64,000 nucleotides of DNA, taken from NCBI RefSeq assembly GCF_030253575.1, contig NC_080562.1, positions 41,889,852 to 41,953,851 on the forward strand. Direction: 5' to 3'. Under the pieces are notes generated by a model, which was not told the DNA's origin, did not search any database, and was given only the letters and a program-made list of their open reading frames with translations. Below, in pieces: positions 50,388-62,013 of this stretch. Position 1 is the first letter of the stretch. Each line of letters begins with the position of its first letter. This stretch comes from Rhododendron vialii (taxonomy: Eukaryota; Streptophyta; Magnoliopsida; Ericales; Ericaceae). The position numbers were made by a program, and so were the translations under genes.

Positions 50388-50557
50388 CTCTCTCCCTCTC
50401 TCTCTCTCTCTCTCTTCAGTTTGGAAGTTTCCACAGATGGGAAAAAATTTCCATCTTCAACTTCTCTCTTACATATTTTGCCAGCTGCCAAGAGAACCTG
50501 AAAAATTCAACGGAGACCTGCTCTAGTTTCACGGCTGGTGGCATTTTCGGGCGAAAA
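50388..50557 (+). promoter_or_regulatory. GDPDL 5' leader with (CT)n
   Basis: A (CT)n tract at 50388-50416 is followed by the probable 5' UTR. The region just upstream contains CTTTAAAAGGAAGGCC (50346-50361), a motif repeated twice further upstream. Confidence 0.5.
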
Positions 50558-53500
50558 ATGAGTAGGTTTGGGCTGCTTCTGTGCATCTTACTGCTACTTC
50601 TCTGGGCGGCTTTGGCTTCTGCTAAGGGATCAAGGAACAGAAGCAGTGTGTGGCAGACGCTAGACGGTTACTCTTTCACCTCCTCCTTTTCTTTTCTTCT
50701 AGTAGTGCTCTCTTGCTCCATGTTTGGTTGCTGAGAAACTTCTTGGACATCATGAAAGAAAATAAGATACGGAAATAAAAGTAAATACCCATGATTTGTT
50801 CTGTTTTTATTTTCGAAAAGAGCGCATTTGCAGTGGAAATTCTGGTGGTTATGGTGAACCTCTTAAAATTTAGCACCACTTATAGAATCTTGAGCATTTT
50901 CTCAAATGAGCAAACTCAAACCTAAGCACGAATTTGAGTGCATGATTCAAGAATTTCATAGTTGTAAATCTGAAAAGGAGAAAATGGCCTTGTAAAGTCT
51001 GAGTAAAAATTTGAGTCCCTGATTTGAGGAGAAGTTGGAGTAAGAAATCAATTTGATATATGAGTTTGTGTCAAAGATTGAGTGAATTTTTAGAAGTTCA
51101 AGAAATAGCACATCCATCCGTTAAGAAAACTTACCTATTCTCTTCATTTTGAGCTATATGATCCACCAACGGATTTGTTTTGGGTTTTTTTCCGCAGGAA
51201 ATGCACCCTTAGTTGTAGCTCGTGGTGGCTTTTCAGGGGTATTTCCTGATTCCAGTGACTTTGCCTACAACCTTACCAGAGTGCTTGGCTTGCCCAATGT
51301 GGTCTACTGGTGTGATGTACAACTGACAAAAGATGGAGCTGGCATTTGCTTTCCAGATCTCAGGCTTGAGAATGGCTCTACCGTTGGTTCATTACCCGGT
51401 CAGGAAAACAAGCACAACACCTACCTTGTTGATGGTGCATCTATGCAAGGCTGGTTCATTGTTGATTTCACTCTCGATGATCTGTGGAATATCACTTGTA
51501 AGTTTATTTGTTTGATGGCCTTCTCTTGCAGTTTACGGTGACCTTATTTATGACCTCACATTCTTATGTGCTGCACGATTGTATTTGCCTACTTTGGTCA
51601 TTATGGGTAAGCATAATCCTTGATTTTTTTCGAGTTCAAAAATTAAAAAACTACTCTGTCATAATTTTGACAGAAATACTTTTGGCAATACTTGAACTGG
51701 TTTTTGAGATTTATACACATTTCATATGGTCAACTTTTTTTTTGTATTTGCTTGGAAACTGATACGCGAGGACCAACGTGATTGTGGCCAATGGTTTGAT
51801 TGAATAGAACCAAACTGTGTTGTGTTCTTCATGTTACATGACTTTGGAAAAAAGAGTGTTCTGCTTTAGACATGTCATTGTGTTGACACTTCCGTTTTAT
51901 GTCTGAACAGTAAAACAGGGAGTTTATTCCCGGTCCAATAAATTTGACAGATTATCCCTCCCAATTCTTACTGTTCAAGATTTGACTAGCCAGCAGTTCA
52001 GCGCACCAGGACTATGGTTGAATATCCAGGTAAATACTTATTTGCCTTTTTCATGTTACATGAATTTATGTTCATTCTTCCAGTGCATATTTTTCTTAAC
52101 CACTGCGAACTACTTTGGCGAAATACTCTGCAGCATGATGCATTCTTCAGGCAGCGAAACTTGAGCATGAGAAGCTTTGTAATTTCTGTATTTAGAAGTG
52201 CTATAGTTGATTACGTATCTTCGCCAGAGGTGAACTTCCTCAGGAGTATATTGGCTCGGAAACCAAGCAGAACAAAACTAGTCTTCAGGTTTCTGGGACA
52301 GGATGAAGTCGAGCCTTCAATCAACCAGACTTACGGTTCTCTATCACGTAACCTTGCGACTATCAAGGCATTTGCCTCTGGGATTCTAGTTCCCAAGTCT
52401 TATATATGGCCTGTCGACGAAAATCTATATTTACAGCCTCATACCTCTCTTGTCCTTGATGCTCATGCTGAAGGTCTGGAAGTCTTTGCATCAGATTTTG
52501 CAAACGATGTTCCTTTTGCCTATAACTTCAGTTATGATCCTGTAGCTGAGTATCTTTCTTTTATTGACAACGGAGAATTCTCTGTCGATGGTGTGATTTC
52601 TGATTTCGCAATTACTCCAACAGAGGCCATATGTAAGTTATCTAGTCTTCTTACTTTATAGAGTTTGTACTTAGTCAAATAATGAGAGTAAATACTGATT
52701 TAAGATCTCCAATCTTTTCCCCTTGGCCCTTTCATCCATTGTGTAACTTTCCGTGGAGGTCTCCAACATCAGCTGATTTGGGCGCTTTCTAGCCTAAAAC
52801 CATGAATATACCCTTTCGTGCTCATGTATTAGATTTATTCCATAATCCATGATACGCATTATATGATCTTATTTGAGTACAATAATCGTCCTGAAGAATC
52901 TTCTTAACTGATAGATATCCATGGATCTTAATGCACAACTAGTTGCTAACTGAAAATGTAAGTAAAAATTATGTAAAAGAAACTCCCAAACCTTTTTAGA
53001 TTAAAACTATTCTCCAGTTTTTGTAATTTTGATGAATTAGGACTATGATAGTGCAAAGCATACATGTCAGGATGTTATCGAGCCTAAAAGGTTTGTCATA
53101 GACCTGGCACGACGTGCTTCTTGGGTTGCGTGTTAGATTTGCTTTATCAAAGCTGTTGTATAAAACCTTTAGACCCCTTCTATATATCTCCTTCACTACT
53201 AATTGCTTAACTTTAGAAACATTTTATTCTGATGCTAACCTTTTTTCTTTTCATAAATTGCAGCATGTTTCTCTCACATAGACAACAATGTGTCACGAGA
53301 CTCCGGAAAAGGTATGCCATAGTTCTTAGTGCACCATCTGACATGGCACATTCATATTAATCGGTATAAGCATATAACGGGTCCCAAGTGAATATCCTTA
53401 ACATCTTATCATTTATAAAAACAAAAATATGGTAATATACATAATGACTTAACTGTAGCTTTGTTGCATCATGATCTTGTGATAGATTAGATTGATTTCA

Positions 53501-56500
53501 TATGATATGTCCTTGGTTTCAGCAATTCCTCTGGTCATATCAACCAACGGATCAAGTGGGGACTACCCTGGTTGTACTGATTTGGCTTATGAGGGAGCTA
53601 TGTCAGACGGTGCAGACATTCTTGGCTGTCCTGTTCAAATGTCAAAGGATGGCATACCTTTTTGCTTAGGATCCGTTAATCTTATCGATAGCACAACAGT
53701 TGCTCAATCAGAATTTAGCAACGTTACAACAGCCATTCCTGAACTTGGTGTAGTCAATGGAATATTTACCTTCAGCCTAACATGGAGCCAGATTCTGAGT
53801 TTGACCCGTAAGTTGAAACTGGTGCTAAACTTTTTCTATTGTGCGTGGAGATTCTTCATCGTCTTGATTTGCTTTTTTAGGCCATGTTTCTTCATCACTA
53901 TTTCGTATACGTGATTACAATGGTCTGTATTTTGTATCCATGCCAACTCAAATTAGTACAGGTCATTCACTCATCCCAGCCCCTATATAATGGGGTTTCC
54001 CCTGCAGCATATGTTTGATGGGCTCCTTTAAACTCTGAGAACACCCTACCGTTACTCTTGAGGAATAAAAGTAAACGCCAAGGCCATGCAGCTATAGAGT
54101 TCTTGAAACTAACGCCATTACATTAAATTCTAGAGGACAACGAATATATGTTTATAAACGTAACTAGACTATGAAAAACCATGTGTCACAAGTCCTAGTT
54201 AATTTTGGGGTTATTACGGCAAATAGTTGTATGTAACATATGAACTGTGAAAAATAAGCCCGACGCAAAGGAGAAATGTCTCATTTTCGCTAGGCCTTTC
54301 TGCCTGATTACGGTACTTAGCTTTCAGTGGGGTTTATTTCCCTAGTCAGATGTGAGATGCTTCTTGGCTTATATATCTGTTTTAGTAACAGTAAAATTAC
54401 AGCAGCCCACATCACGTACAAACGTGAAAGAAAAGGCTGTCTGAAGAGAACACAGCCACGTTCACCTTAGGTTCTCCATTTCTGAAAACCCTTGTCCATG
54501 CATTTAACTTCTTTGTTTTCCTCCTACAGTAGAAGCATTGCCTTCATTGTTTTATCATAGCTAATAGTTAGATGACATGCTTATATATATGTTGTTTCTT
54601 ACTGCAGCGGCAATATCAAATCCGTATGCAGACTATAGATTGTACCGTAATCCTAAGTTCAAGAATGCTGGAAAATATATGGCATTGCCTGATTTTCTGC
54701 TCCTTGCTAGCAACGCCAGTTCAGTTTCTGGTGTATTGATCATTGTAGAGGTGAAGTTGAATTTACGCCATCTTTATCACACCATACCAATCTGAGATAT
54801 ATGATAAAGCATTTCTAACTTGAAGTATTTGTCGGAAATGCTGGTTTTGTTGTCCTAAGAAGTAAGAACAACTTGCTTCAAAGAAACTTCAGCCATAAGT
54901 AAATATTTGATGCAAAAGCGTTAGGAACTGAAAGCTTGCAAAAATGGAAGGCAGGATTTTCACATTCAACAAATGAATGTGATGAGAAAGAAAATGACAC
55001 AAGTTTGAGCATCCCCAAAACATGGGTAGAACTTCAAATGAAAGAAGCTTTTTCTCTGAATCTTTTCCTCTTTGCTTTTCTTTGTTTAGCTTCTGATCAA
55101 TATAAATTGACTTTTCCTGTTGTCTAGTCTAGAAAAATCAGGAAAAAAAAGAAAATAGAATGCTAAAAACACTGGAAATTTGGGTTTTCGTCACTGTATA
55201 TTTCTTACTTTTTTTCTTTCCTCTCAAGACAAAATGGAGCACTAAAATGTTTAAACCAAGAACTTAAAGTAGTTCATTGAAGACAAAATATTAGAAGAAA
55301 GCTCAAGTTCTTAGATCTCCCAAACATAGCCTTAGTTGACCCCGATAGATCACATGAATTGATATCATTGGAATGTACTGCATAAGATGGAAATAAAGAA
55401 AAGTTGCATATTCTTTGTATGGCACTAGACTGAGTCAATCATTTATGCTGTTTTTTTTTCCCCTTACAGAATGCAGCTTATTTAGCCAAAAACCAGGGTT
55501 TAAGTGTAACCGATGCTGTTCGTGATGTCTTACAAGATGCTATCCTCAATAATGTAAAAGTAATGATTCAGTCCACAAACAGCTCGGTTCTGATCAAACT
55601 CAAGGAGGAAAGCAATTATGAGCTTGTTTACAAGGTGGACGAGGACATCCGCGATGCAGATAACTCTACCATTAGAGAGATCAAGAAGTTCGCTGATTCT
55701 GTAGTCATAAGCAAGGCCTCCGTATTTCCTAATGTCGAGAAGTATCTCACTGGCAGGACAGATGTTGTGCAAAAGCTACAGGCATTCGAACTCAAGGTGT
55801 ACGCAGAAGTTTTTCAAAATGAGTTTGTGTCTCAGGCCTGGGATTTCTTCTCGGATGTGAATGTGGAAATCAACAACTTCGTAATGGGTGGGGGAGTCGA
55901 TGGCATCATCACAGAATTTCCTAGAACGGCCGTTCAATACAGGAGTAAGTGCATGCATTTATCTTCAGTTATCACACAATGTCTTGTTTTGTTGACCCAT
56001 GGATGATTTTCTTGGGAAGAAACGTTCACCGGTTTGTTTAGTAATGAATTTTCAACCTGTGGTACTCGGGTTAGGTCGATTAGGATTCATGTGTCGGCTG
56101 CAGGTATATGGCCAAAGTGTCGGATTCGTCTAAGTTCTATCTTAAGGGCGTGGGGATACCCCAAACTATGAATGTTGCTTGCCGCGTTTCTATGATTTTG
56201 TAGGATAAATGGCGTTTTACTAGGTGCCTTAGGTCTTTTCACGCCTATGTATAATTCCTTCCGGTAGATCCTAATTATCGTGCCTGTTGGATAGGTTAAA
56301 GTCATACTAAACATGTCGGATACAGATTCCACACTCTTATCTGAGTGGTTAAGTGTGTACCAATTATCATGGGGATTTGAATTATCTCCAGTCCTTATTT
56401 TGTTCCAGAAAGTCGCATGCCCATCTGGACAATGGTCAAAAATTGTTGATAGTCTCTAACCGGGACAGACTATCCAAAAATCCAAGCCATCGATTGACTA

Positions 56501-57116
56501 GATCTGGACGATAGAGATTATGGAATGTCCTGTTCAATCCAAATTTAAGATTGGAAAGGTACTCGAGGCTATTGAAACTCATTAACTTCTGAAGTTGGTC
56601 CAATAAGCTTGCAATTTTTTCCCAACAAAATGTTCACGAGTATATGTCATGATGCAGAGGCAATTTTAGAGCTTATAACAGCGCTGAATTTGATTTCATA
56701 TCTTTCGTATGGAACGAAATTTTTGTGTGATATGTTGTTTGTAGAGCCTTTTGGCATTAATTCAACGTTAACAAGAATTGGTGCTTTGGTGGATTGCAGG
56801 GAACAAATGTTACTTAGGACTGAGCGAAGAAGAGATCCCACAATTCATGCTACCTGTATACAGCAAGGGTCTATGGTCAACCATGGATCCTCAGGACCGG
56901 CCACCAGCTGAAGCTCCTAAACCGGTCCTGACCAATGCAGACGTGGTTGACCCACCTCTACCCCCGGTGGTGTCAAAAGCAGCCCCGCCTTCTGATACAG
57001 GGAGTGGGTTTATACCATCAGCTCCAACACCAAAACAAAATGGGCAGCCTAAAGTTGTGGCATTCAACTTCCCGTCTTATCTAGCCGCTCTCATCGCTAC
57101 TCTTGCCCCATTCTGA
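50558..57116 (+). CDS. GDPDL: Glycerophosphodiester phosphodiesterase-like GPI-anchored protein (SHV3/SVL type)
   Basis: Nine exons: 50558-50666, 51198-51497, 51911-52029, 52134-52632, 53264-53311, 53523-53807, 54608-54750, 55470-55944, 56800-57116. Phases agree: 764 aa, TGA stop. A signal peptide ([19 protein letters not shown]) leads into two tandem GDPD-like domains. The first has [20 protein letters not shown] and [18 protein letters not shown], with [17 protein letters not shown] near its end. The second has [19 protein letters not shown] and [15 protein letters not shown], with [17 protein letters not shown] Pro-rich stretch and a C-terminal hydrophobic tail ([17 protein letters not shown]) predict a GPI anchor. 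The enzymatic HRG motif is ARG in the first domain and lost in the second, as is normal for plant GDPDLs, so activity is weak or absent. Members (SHV3, SVL1) act at the cell surface in cellulose and pectin organisation and root-hair growth. Confidence 0.96.
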
Positions 57117-57352
57117 CAAAAAAACTTGAGATCGTTTCGCTTGCCTTTCCCTTTGCCACGCGAGTAGTTGAAATTTTCTGATAATTGGTTGCGCCTAAAG
57201 ATGTCTTTATTTCGATATAGACTACTTACGTTCGATTATTGTTGCAATCCTTCTTCGTTCCAGTGTAATTTCCAATCGGGGTCATGTTGATTTCTCCTTT
57301 ACTGTATTTTCCATTTGTTTGATTTATTTTCTGGTTTTTAATCTTTCTGCAT
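57117..57352. other. GDPDL 3' flank
   Basis: Short 3' UTR/terminator side; it leads directly into the duplicated non-coding block. Confidence 0.4.
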
Positions 57353-59110
57353 GCTTAAAAAGGGTAAGATTGCAGCCATCACTTCATTTTATTGTACATG
57401 TATTTTTTATTTTTATTTTTTTGTCTTGGGGGTTGTTTAAAATAAGCCAAACGGTTTATTTTTTTGTCCTTATTTTAAAAAAAAATCGTATTTGTTAATT
57501 TTTCATTGATTTTTTTTAGAATTATTGTTTCTTCATGACGAGAGGAATCTAAAAGGTAAAAAATTACGATCAAAACTCAATTTTTTTTTATTAAAGACGA
57601 AAAAATTGGCTTGTTTGCTTTTTTTGTCTTTATTCAAAAAAAATTAAGTTTTAATCGTAATTTTTTATTCTTTAGATTCTTCTCATTACGAAGAAGCAAT
57701 AATTCTCAAAACATTAATGAAAAACTAACAAATACAATTTTTTTAAATAAGAGAAAAAAAAAAGTCATTTATCTTATTTTCCCAAATGAAGACACCGTTG
57801 TCTTTTTGTCTACTCCTTATTGCTGAATACTGTTTTTTGCAGAAGACTTGGTTTTTTTTGTCTACTAGTGTATATTTTCATAAGAAGAGAAAATTCATAT
57901 CATTTCTACTCCATCTGTTTTCTTCTTTTGCCTCTGTTGATCGATGATGATGACTCTAGTAATAACTTTGACAAGACAATCTCATCCAGAAGCAATAAAT
58001 GATGTGGGAGTGGTGTTTGTTGCAAAAACCATATTTTCAGCTGATGACTAAAATGTGATGTAATGTTGAAATCACAACCAGCTGCCACCAGCCATATCTA
58101 CGTATTGCACGCATTTGTGTCATCTTACGCATCCCCGTTAATCTTTGGAAAGCCAATCTAATCGTACCTTATCAACATTTTTTGGTAGATAGGGCCTTCT
58201 TGGCGTATAGACGGTTCTGAAATCTTCTTTTATTTTTAAATATCCTAGTCGATAGAAAATCATGATTAGGTTACCTAAATTTAATAGTGCTAACGGAGAT
58301 TAAATGGTACTTATCGAATCAAGAAAGATAGAATATTTTGCGTGGCATTCTTCTTAATCCAAGTTTTAGATGGACTTTGATTGTTTCGATCTTTAACCCT
58401 TGACCTGACTTCTCTTTTTTATTCATTCGTACGACAGTAGTCCTCACCAATAATGTCTCAATTGTTAATTGGACTCCAATCGTACGAATATATATCCTCG
58501 CAATTATGTTTTAAGGATGTACTTGTAATTCAAGGCAAAGAAAAGTGAGAATAATTCTTAGTTGGTTCCTAATTATTTAAGAGGGGAAAAACACCGAAAA
58601 AGAAAATAAATTTACTGTTCTTCACATGTTTCTTTCTATTTTTTGTCCCAGAGATACTCAACTTTTTAATTTATTAACAAATTACGTTGTCTTGCTTTAC
58701 CCACTAATTTTCAATGCGAAATTTTTACCACTCCACATACTCCCTAAATTCTTGGACTGTTTTTTTTTTTACTGAAATTTCTGTTTAGTTTTTCATTGTA
58801 ATTTTTGGAATTAATCATTCTTCTCGACAAAAGAAATAAGATAAGAAAAACAATATGGACCGAAATTGAAAATACTTCATATAAGATGATAGGAATACCC
58901 AAAATACCAATTGTTCGGTCTTTTTTCGTCCTCAGGTAACTTTTTTAGAAATTTGGTCATATATTTTTACTTTCTAAACTCCTTTCGTTGAAACGGATAT
59001 TCAATCCAGAAAAAATATAACATGAATCTAACAGAAATACAAGATCAAAAATTTACTCAAGAACAGAGGGCCTTAAAAGATTTTTCGTCATCATTCGTTA
59101 ACTCGTAGAG
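57353..59110. repeat. Tandem segmental duplication, unit 1
   Basis: Begins AAGGGTAAGATTGCAG, CATCACTTCATTTTATTG and TACATGTA. It continues with an F1 MITE, AACAAGTAAA-type AT-rich DNA, GACAAGACAATCTCATCC, GTGATGTAATGTTGAAATC and ATTAAATGGTACTTATCGAA, and ends CGTCATCATTCGTTAACTCG. The same order recurs at 59400-62013. It is non-coding. This unit lacks two insertions present in unit 2. Confidence 0.88.
57434..57790. mobile_element. Foldback MITE, family F1 (copy 2)
   Basis: The left end TTTAAAATAAGCCAAACGG and the right end TCATTTATCTTATTTTCCC are degraded. The inner segments GAGGAATCTAAAAGGTAAAA and AAAGACGAAAAAATTGGC, with their complements, match copy 1 beside PCNA. Confidence 0.82.
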
Positions 59111-59235
59111 TGTCTCTCCGTGATCCCATTTAACGAACAACTTCTCCTGCCACCGAGCAACGATCCCGTTCTTTACTCATACTAGATCAATTCGTAGCTT
59201 TTCCTATGCTTTTATTGAAAATTTGGTGTTCGATC

Positions 59236-59405
59236 TCCTACACAGGTTTTTAATCTGCGTATACAGTCATGTGGGTGCGTAGGTAAAGAACGGATTTTTA
59301 ATCTGCGCATACGGTCACGTGGGTGCGTTGGTAAAGAACGGATTTTTAATCTGCGTATGCGGTCACGTGTGTGCGTTGGTAAAGAACGGATTTTTAATCT
59401 GCTTA
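59236..59405. repeat. 48-bp tandem repeat, about 3.5 copies
   Basis: Units of TTTTTAATCTGCGTATACGG, TCACGTGGGTGCGTTGG and TAAAGAACGGA are spaced 48 bases apart (TTTTTAATCTG at about 59247, 59295, 59343 and 59391). The unit contains a CACGTG palindrome. It lies between the two segmental duplicates. Because 48 is divisible by three, it gives repetitive but meaningless reading frames. Confidence 0.9.
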
Positions 59406-59475
59406 AGAAGGGTAAGATTGCAGACATCACTTCATTTTATTGTACATGTAATTTTGTTTTATTTTTTGTCTTGGG

Positions 59476-60290
59476 GGCTGTTTGACAAAATATGCCAAAA
59501 CGGCTTATTTTCTGTCCTTATTTTAAAAAAAATCGCATTGTTAGTTTTTCGTCAATTTTTTAGAATAATTGCTTCTTTACGACGAGAGAAATCTAAAAAA
59601 TAAAAAATGACGATCAAAACTCTCTTTTTTTAACAAAGACAATAAAATTGGCTTGTTCGCTTATTTCTGTCGTTATTAAAAAAAAAATGGATTTTAATCG
59701 TAATTTTTAACTTTTTAAATTCCTCTCGTTATGAAGAACGTTAGTTATTGCATGAAAGCTCTCTAAGTTGGTTATTCCTTCTTTACTGGATGTTCCTAAG
59801 GTTTAGCACGAGCTAGGCTAGATTCTATCAAATAAGATCATAATTCTTAAAAAATTGACGAAAAAATAATAAATACAATTTTTTTTAAGTAAGGGAAAAA
59901 AAATACTCGCTCCGTCCCTTTTTTTGTGTCCAGTATTTCATTTTGGGCTGTCCCTTAATAAGTGTCCATTTTGTAAAGTTAGTGGGGTAAAAGTTGGTGT
60001 ATTGTCTATTTTGTCCCTAAAAGTAGATTTTATTTTGAAAAGTTAGTGAGTAAAAGTGTAATGATGATGGGCAAGTAGGAAAAGTGGAGGAAAAAGTTGA
60101 TGTGAAAGGTGTAATGATGATGTCTTTTTAATAAGTTGGAGTTACGTAGCAGGACACTTAAAAAGGGACGGAGGGAGTAGTCATTTGGCTTATTTTTGCC
60201 AAATGACGACACCGTTGTCTACTCCTTTTTGCTGAAAATACTGCTTTTTGGCTTATTATTTTTCCAAATAGTCATTTGGTTTTTCTGTCC
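59476..60290. mobile_element. Foldback MITE, family F1 (copy 3), interrupted
   Basis: The left half (GCCAAAACGGCTTATTTTC, then TGTCCTTATTTTAAAA) and the right end (GTCATTTGGCTTATTTTTGC) belong to one F1 element orthologous to copy 2. It has been split by a Stowaway insertion and by about 100 bp of unrelated sequence. Confidence 0.8.
59906..60181. mobile_element. Stowaway MITE
   Basis: Terminal repeats CTCGCTCCGTCCCTTTTTTT and AAAAAGGGACGGAGGGAG, flanked by TA on both sides. The CTCCCTCCGTCCC end and the TA target are diagnostic of Stowaway (Tc1/mariner) MITEs. Subterminal pairs such as GTCCATTTTGTAAAGTTAGT are also visible. It is inserted in F1 copy 3 and absent from the homologous position in unit 1 (about 57757). 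Confidence 0.92.
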
Positions 60291-61048
60291 AGTAATGTAT
60301 TTTCATAAGTAGAGAAATTCATATCATTTCTAGTGGAGTATCTGTTTTCTTCTTAATTTGTCTCTGTTGATAGGACGATTCTTTGATGTGGATTTGCATG
60401 AGGAATAGACACAGTAATGAATTTGACAAGGCAATCTCATCCGAAAACAAGAAATGATGTGGGAGTGACATGTGAGTGTACGTACGTGTTGCCAAAACCA
60501 TACAGTATTTTTCAGCCGATGACTGAAATGTGATGTAATGTTGAAATCACAACCAGCCGCTAAATATCCTTTTCATAATTTTATAGCTAGGTGCCTAGGT
60601 GTTTGTATGAGCTTTCGCATCCCGATTAATCTTTTGAAAGGCCAATTCAACCGCACCTGATCAACATTTCGGTACGTATATAGGGCCTTCCTAACATATA
60701 GACGGTTTTTTATTTTTATATATACTCTACTAGTCAATAGAAAATCATGATTAGGTTGCCTAAAATTAGTAATGCTAATCGAGATTAAATGGTACTTATC
60801 GAATCAGGAAGAGAGAATACTTTGCGTGGCATTCTTCTTAATCCAAGTTTGAGATGGCCGGACTTTGATTGCTTCGATCTTTAACCCTTGACCGAACTTC
60901 ATTTTTATTCATTCGTACGACAGTAGCCCTCACCAATAATATCTCAATTGTTAATTGGATGTACGTAATCATACGAATATATATCCTCGCAATATGTTTT
61001 AAGGATGTACTTGGAATTCAAGGCAAAGAAAGGTGAGAAATAACTCCC

Positions 61049-61412
61049 CGTTCGGACAAATAAGCTACAGTGGCTTATTTTTTGTCCTTATTCAAATTTT
61101 TTTCGTATTATTTGGCTTATTGTCATTTTTTGGGGGATTATTGCATCCTCACGACAAGAGAAATCTAAAACGTAAAAAATTTTGACCGAAATTCAATTTT
61201 TTTTAATAAAGACGAAAAAATTGGCTTATTGATTTACTTTCGTCTTTATTCAAAAAAAATTGGATTTCGGTCAAAAATTTTTACTTTTTAGATTTCTCTT
61301 GTCGTGATGATGCAATAATCTCCAAAAAAAAATAACAATAAGCCAAGTGATACGAAAAAAATTTGAATAAGAACAAAAAATAAGTCATTTTGGCTTATTT
61401 GTCCGAACACCA
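61049..61412. mobile_element. Foldback MITE, family F1 (copy 4), best preserved
   Basis: The ends GTTCGGACAAATAAGC and GCTTATTTGTCCGAAC are perfect inverted repeats. Nearly all the interior pairs, including GACAAGAGAAATCTAAAACG and AAAGACGAAAAAATTGGC with their complements. The homologous spot in unit 1 (about 58553) lacks it. This is probably the youngest F1 copy in the window. Confidence 0.9.
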
Positions 61413-62013
61413 TATAATTAATAATTAGTTAAGAGAGGAAAAACACCGAAAAAGAAAATCAATTGAGAAAACGTTCTTGTCAGTTGTCCGGATCAACCGG
61501 AAAGAACTTATTAATCAATTTTACTGTTCTTCACATGTTTCTTTCTATTTTTTGTCCCAGATACTCAACTTTTTAATTTATTAACAAATTACGTTGTCTT
61601 GCTTTACCCACTAATTTTCAATGCGAAATTTTTACCACTCCACATGCTCCCTAAATTCTTGGACTGTTTTTTTTTTACTGAAATTTTTGTTTAGTTTTTC
61701 ATTGTAATTTTTGGAATTAATCATTCTTCTCGATAAAAGAAATCAGATAAGTAAAACAATATGGACCGAAATTAAAAATACTTCATATAAGACAATGAGG
61801 ATACCAAAAATACCAGTTATTCTGTCTTTTTTCGTCATTAGGTAACTTATTTTGAAATTCTCTCATATATTTTTTGAGACAGATGCTGAATCCAGAAAAA
61901 TATAACAACGTGAATCTAACAGAAGAAAAACAAGAACGAAAAAATAACAAAAATTTAAACTCAAGAACAGAGGGCCTTAAAAAGACTTCGTCATCATTCG
62001 TTAACTCGTAGAT

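Larger units (their letters stand above)
59400..62013. repeat. Tandem segmental duplication, unit 2
   Basis: Homologous along its length to 57353-59110 but about 850 bp longer. Extra material: a Stowaway MITE (59906-60181) and another insert (about 59738-59838) inside its F1 MITE, a second F1 MITE (61049-61412), and about 55 bp near 61465-61520. No coding sequence is recognised. Confidence 0.88.

Noticed and set aside
59212-59430. Repetitive protein KIRSLPTHPRD
   Set aside because: Produced by a 48-bp DNA tandem repeat whose length is a multiple of three; no start context, no homologue.
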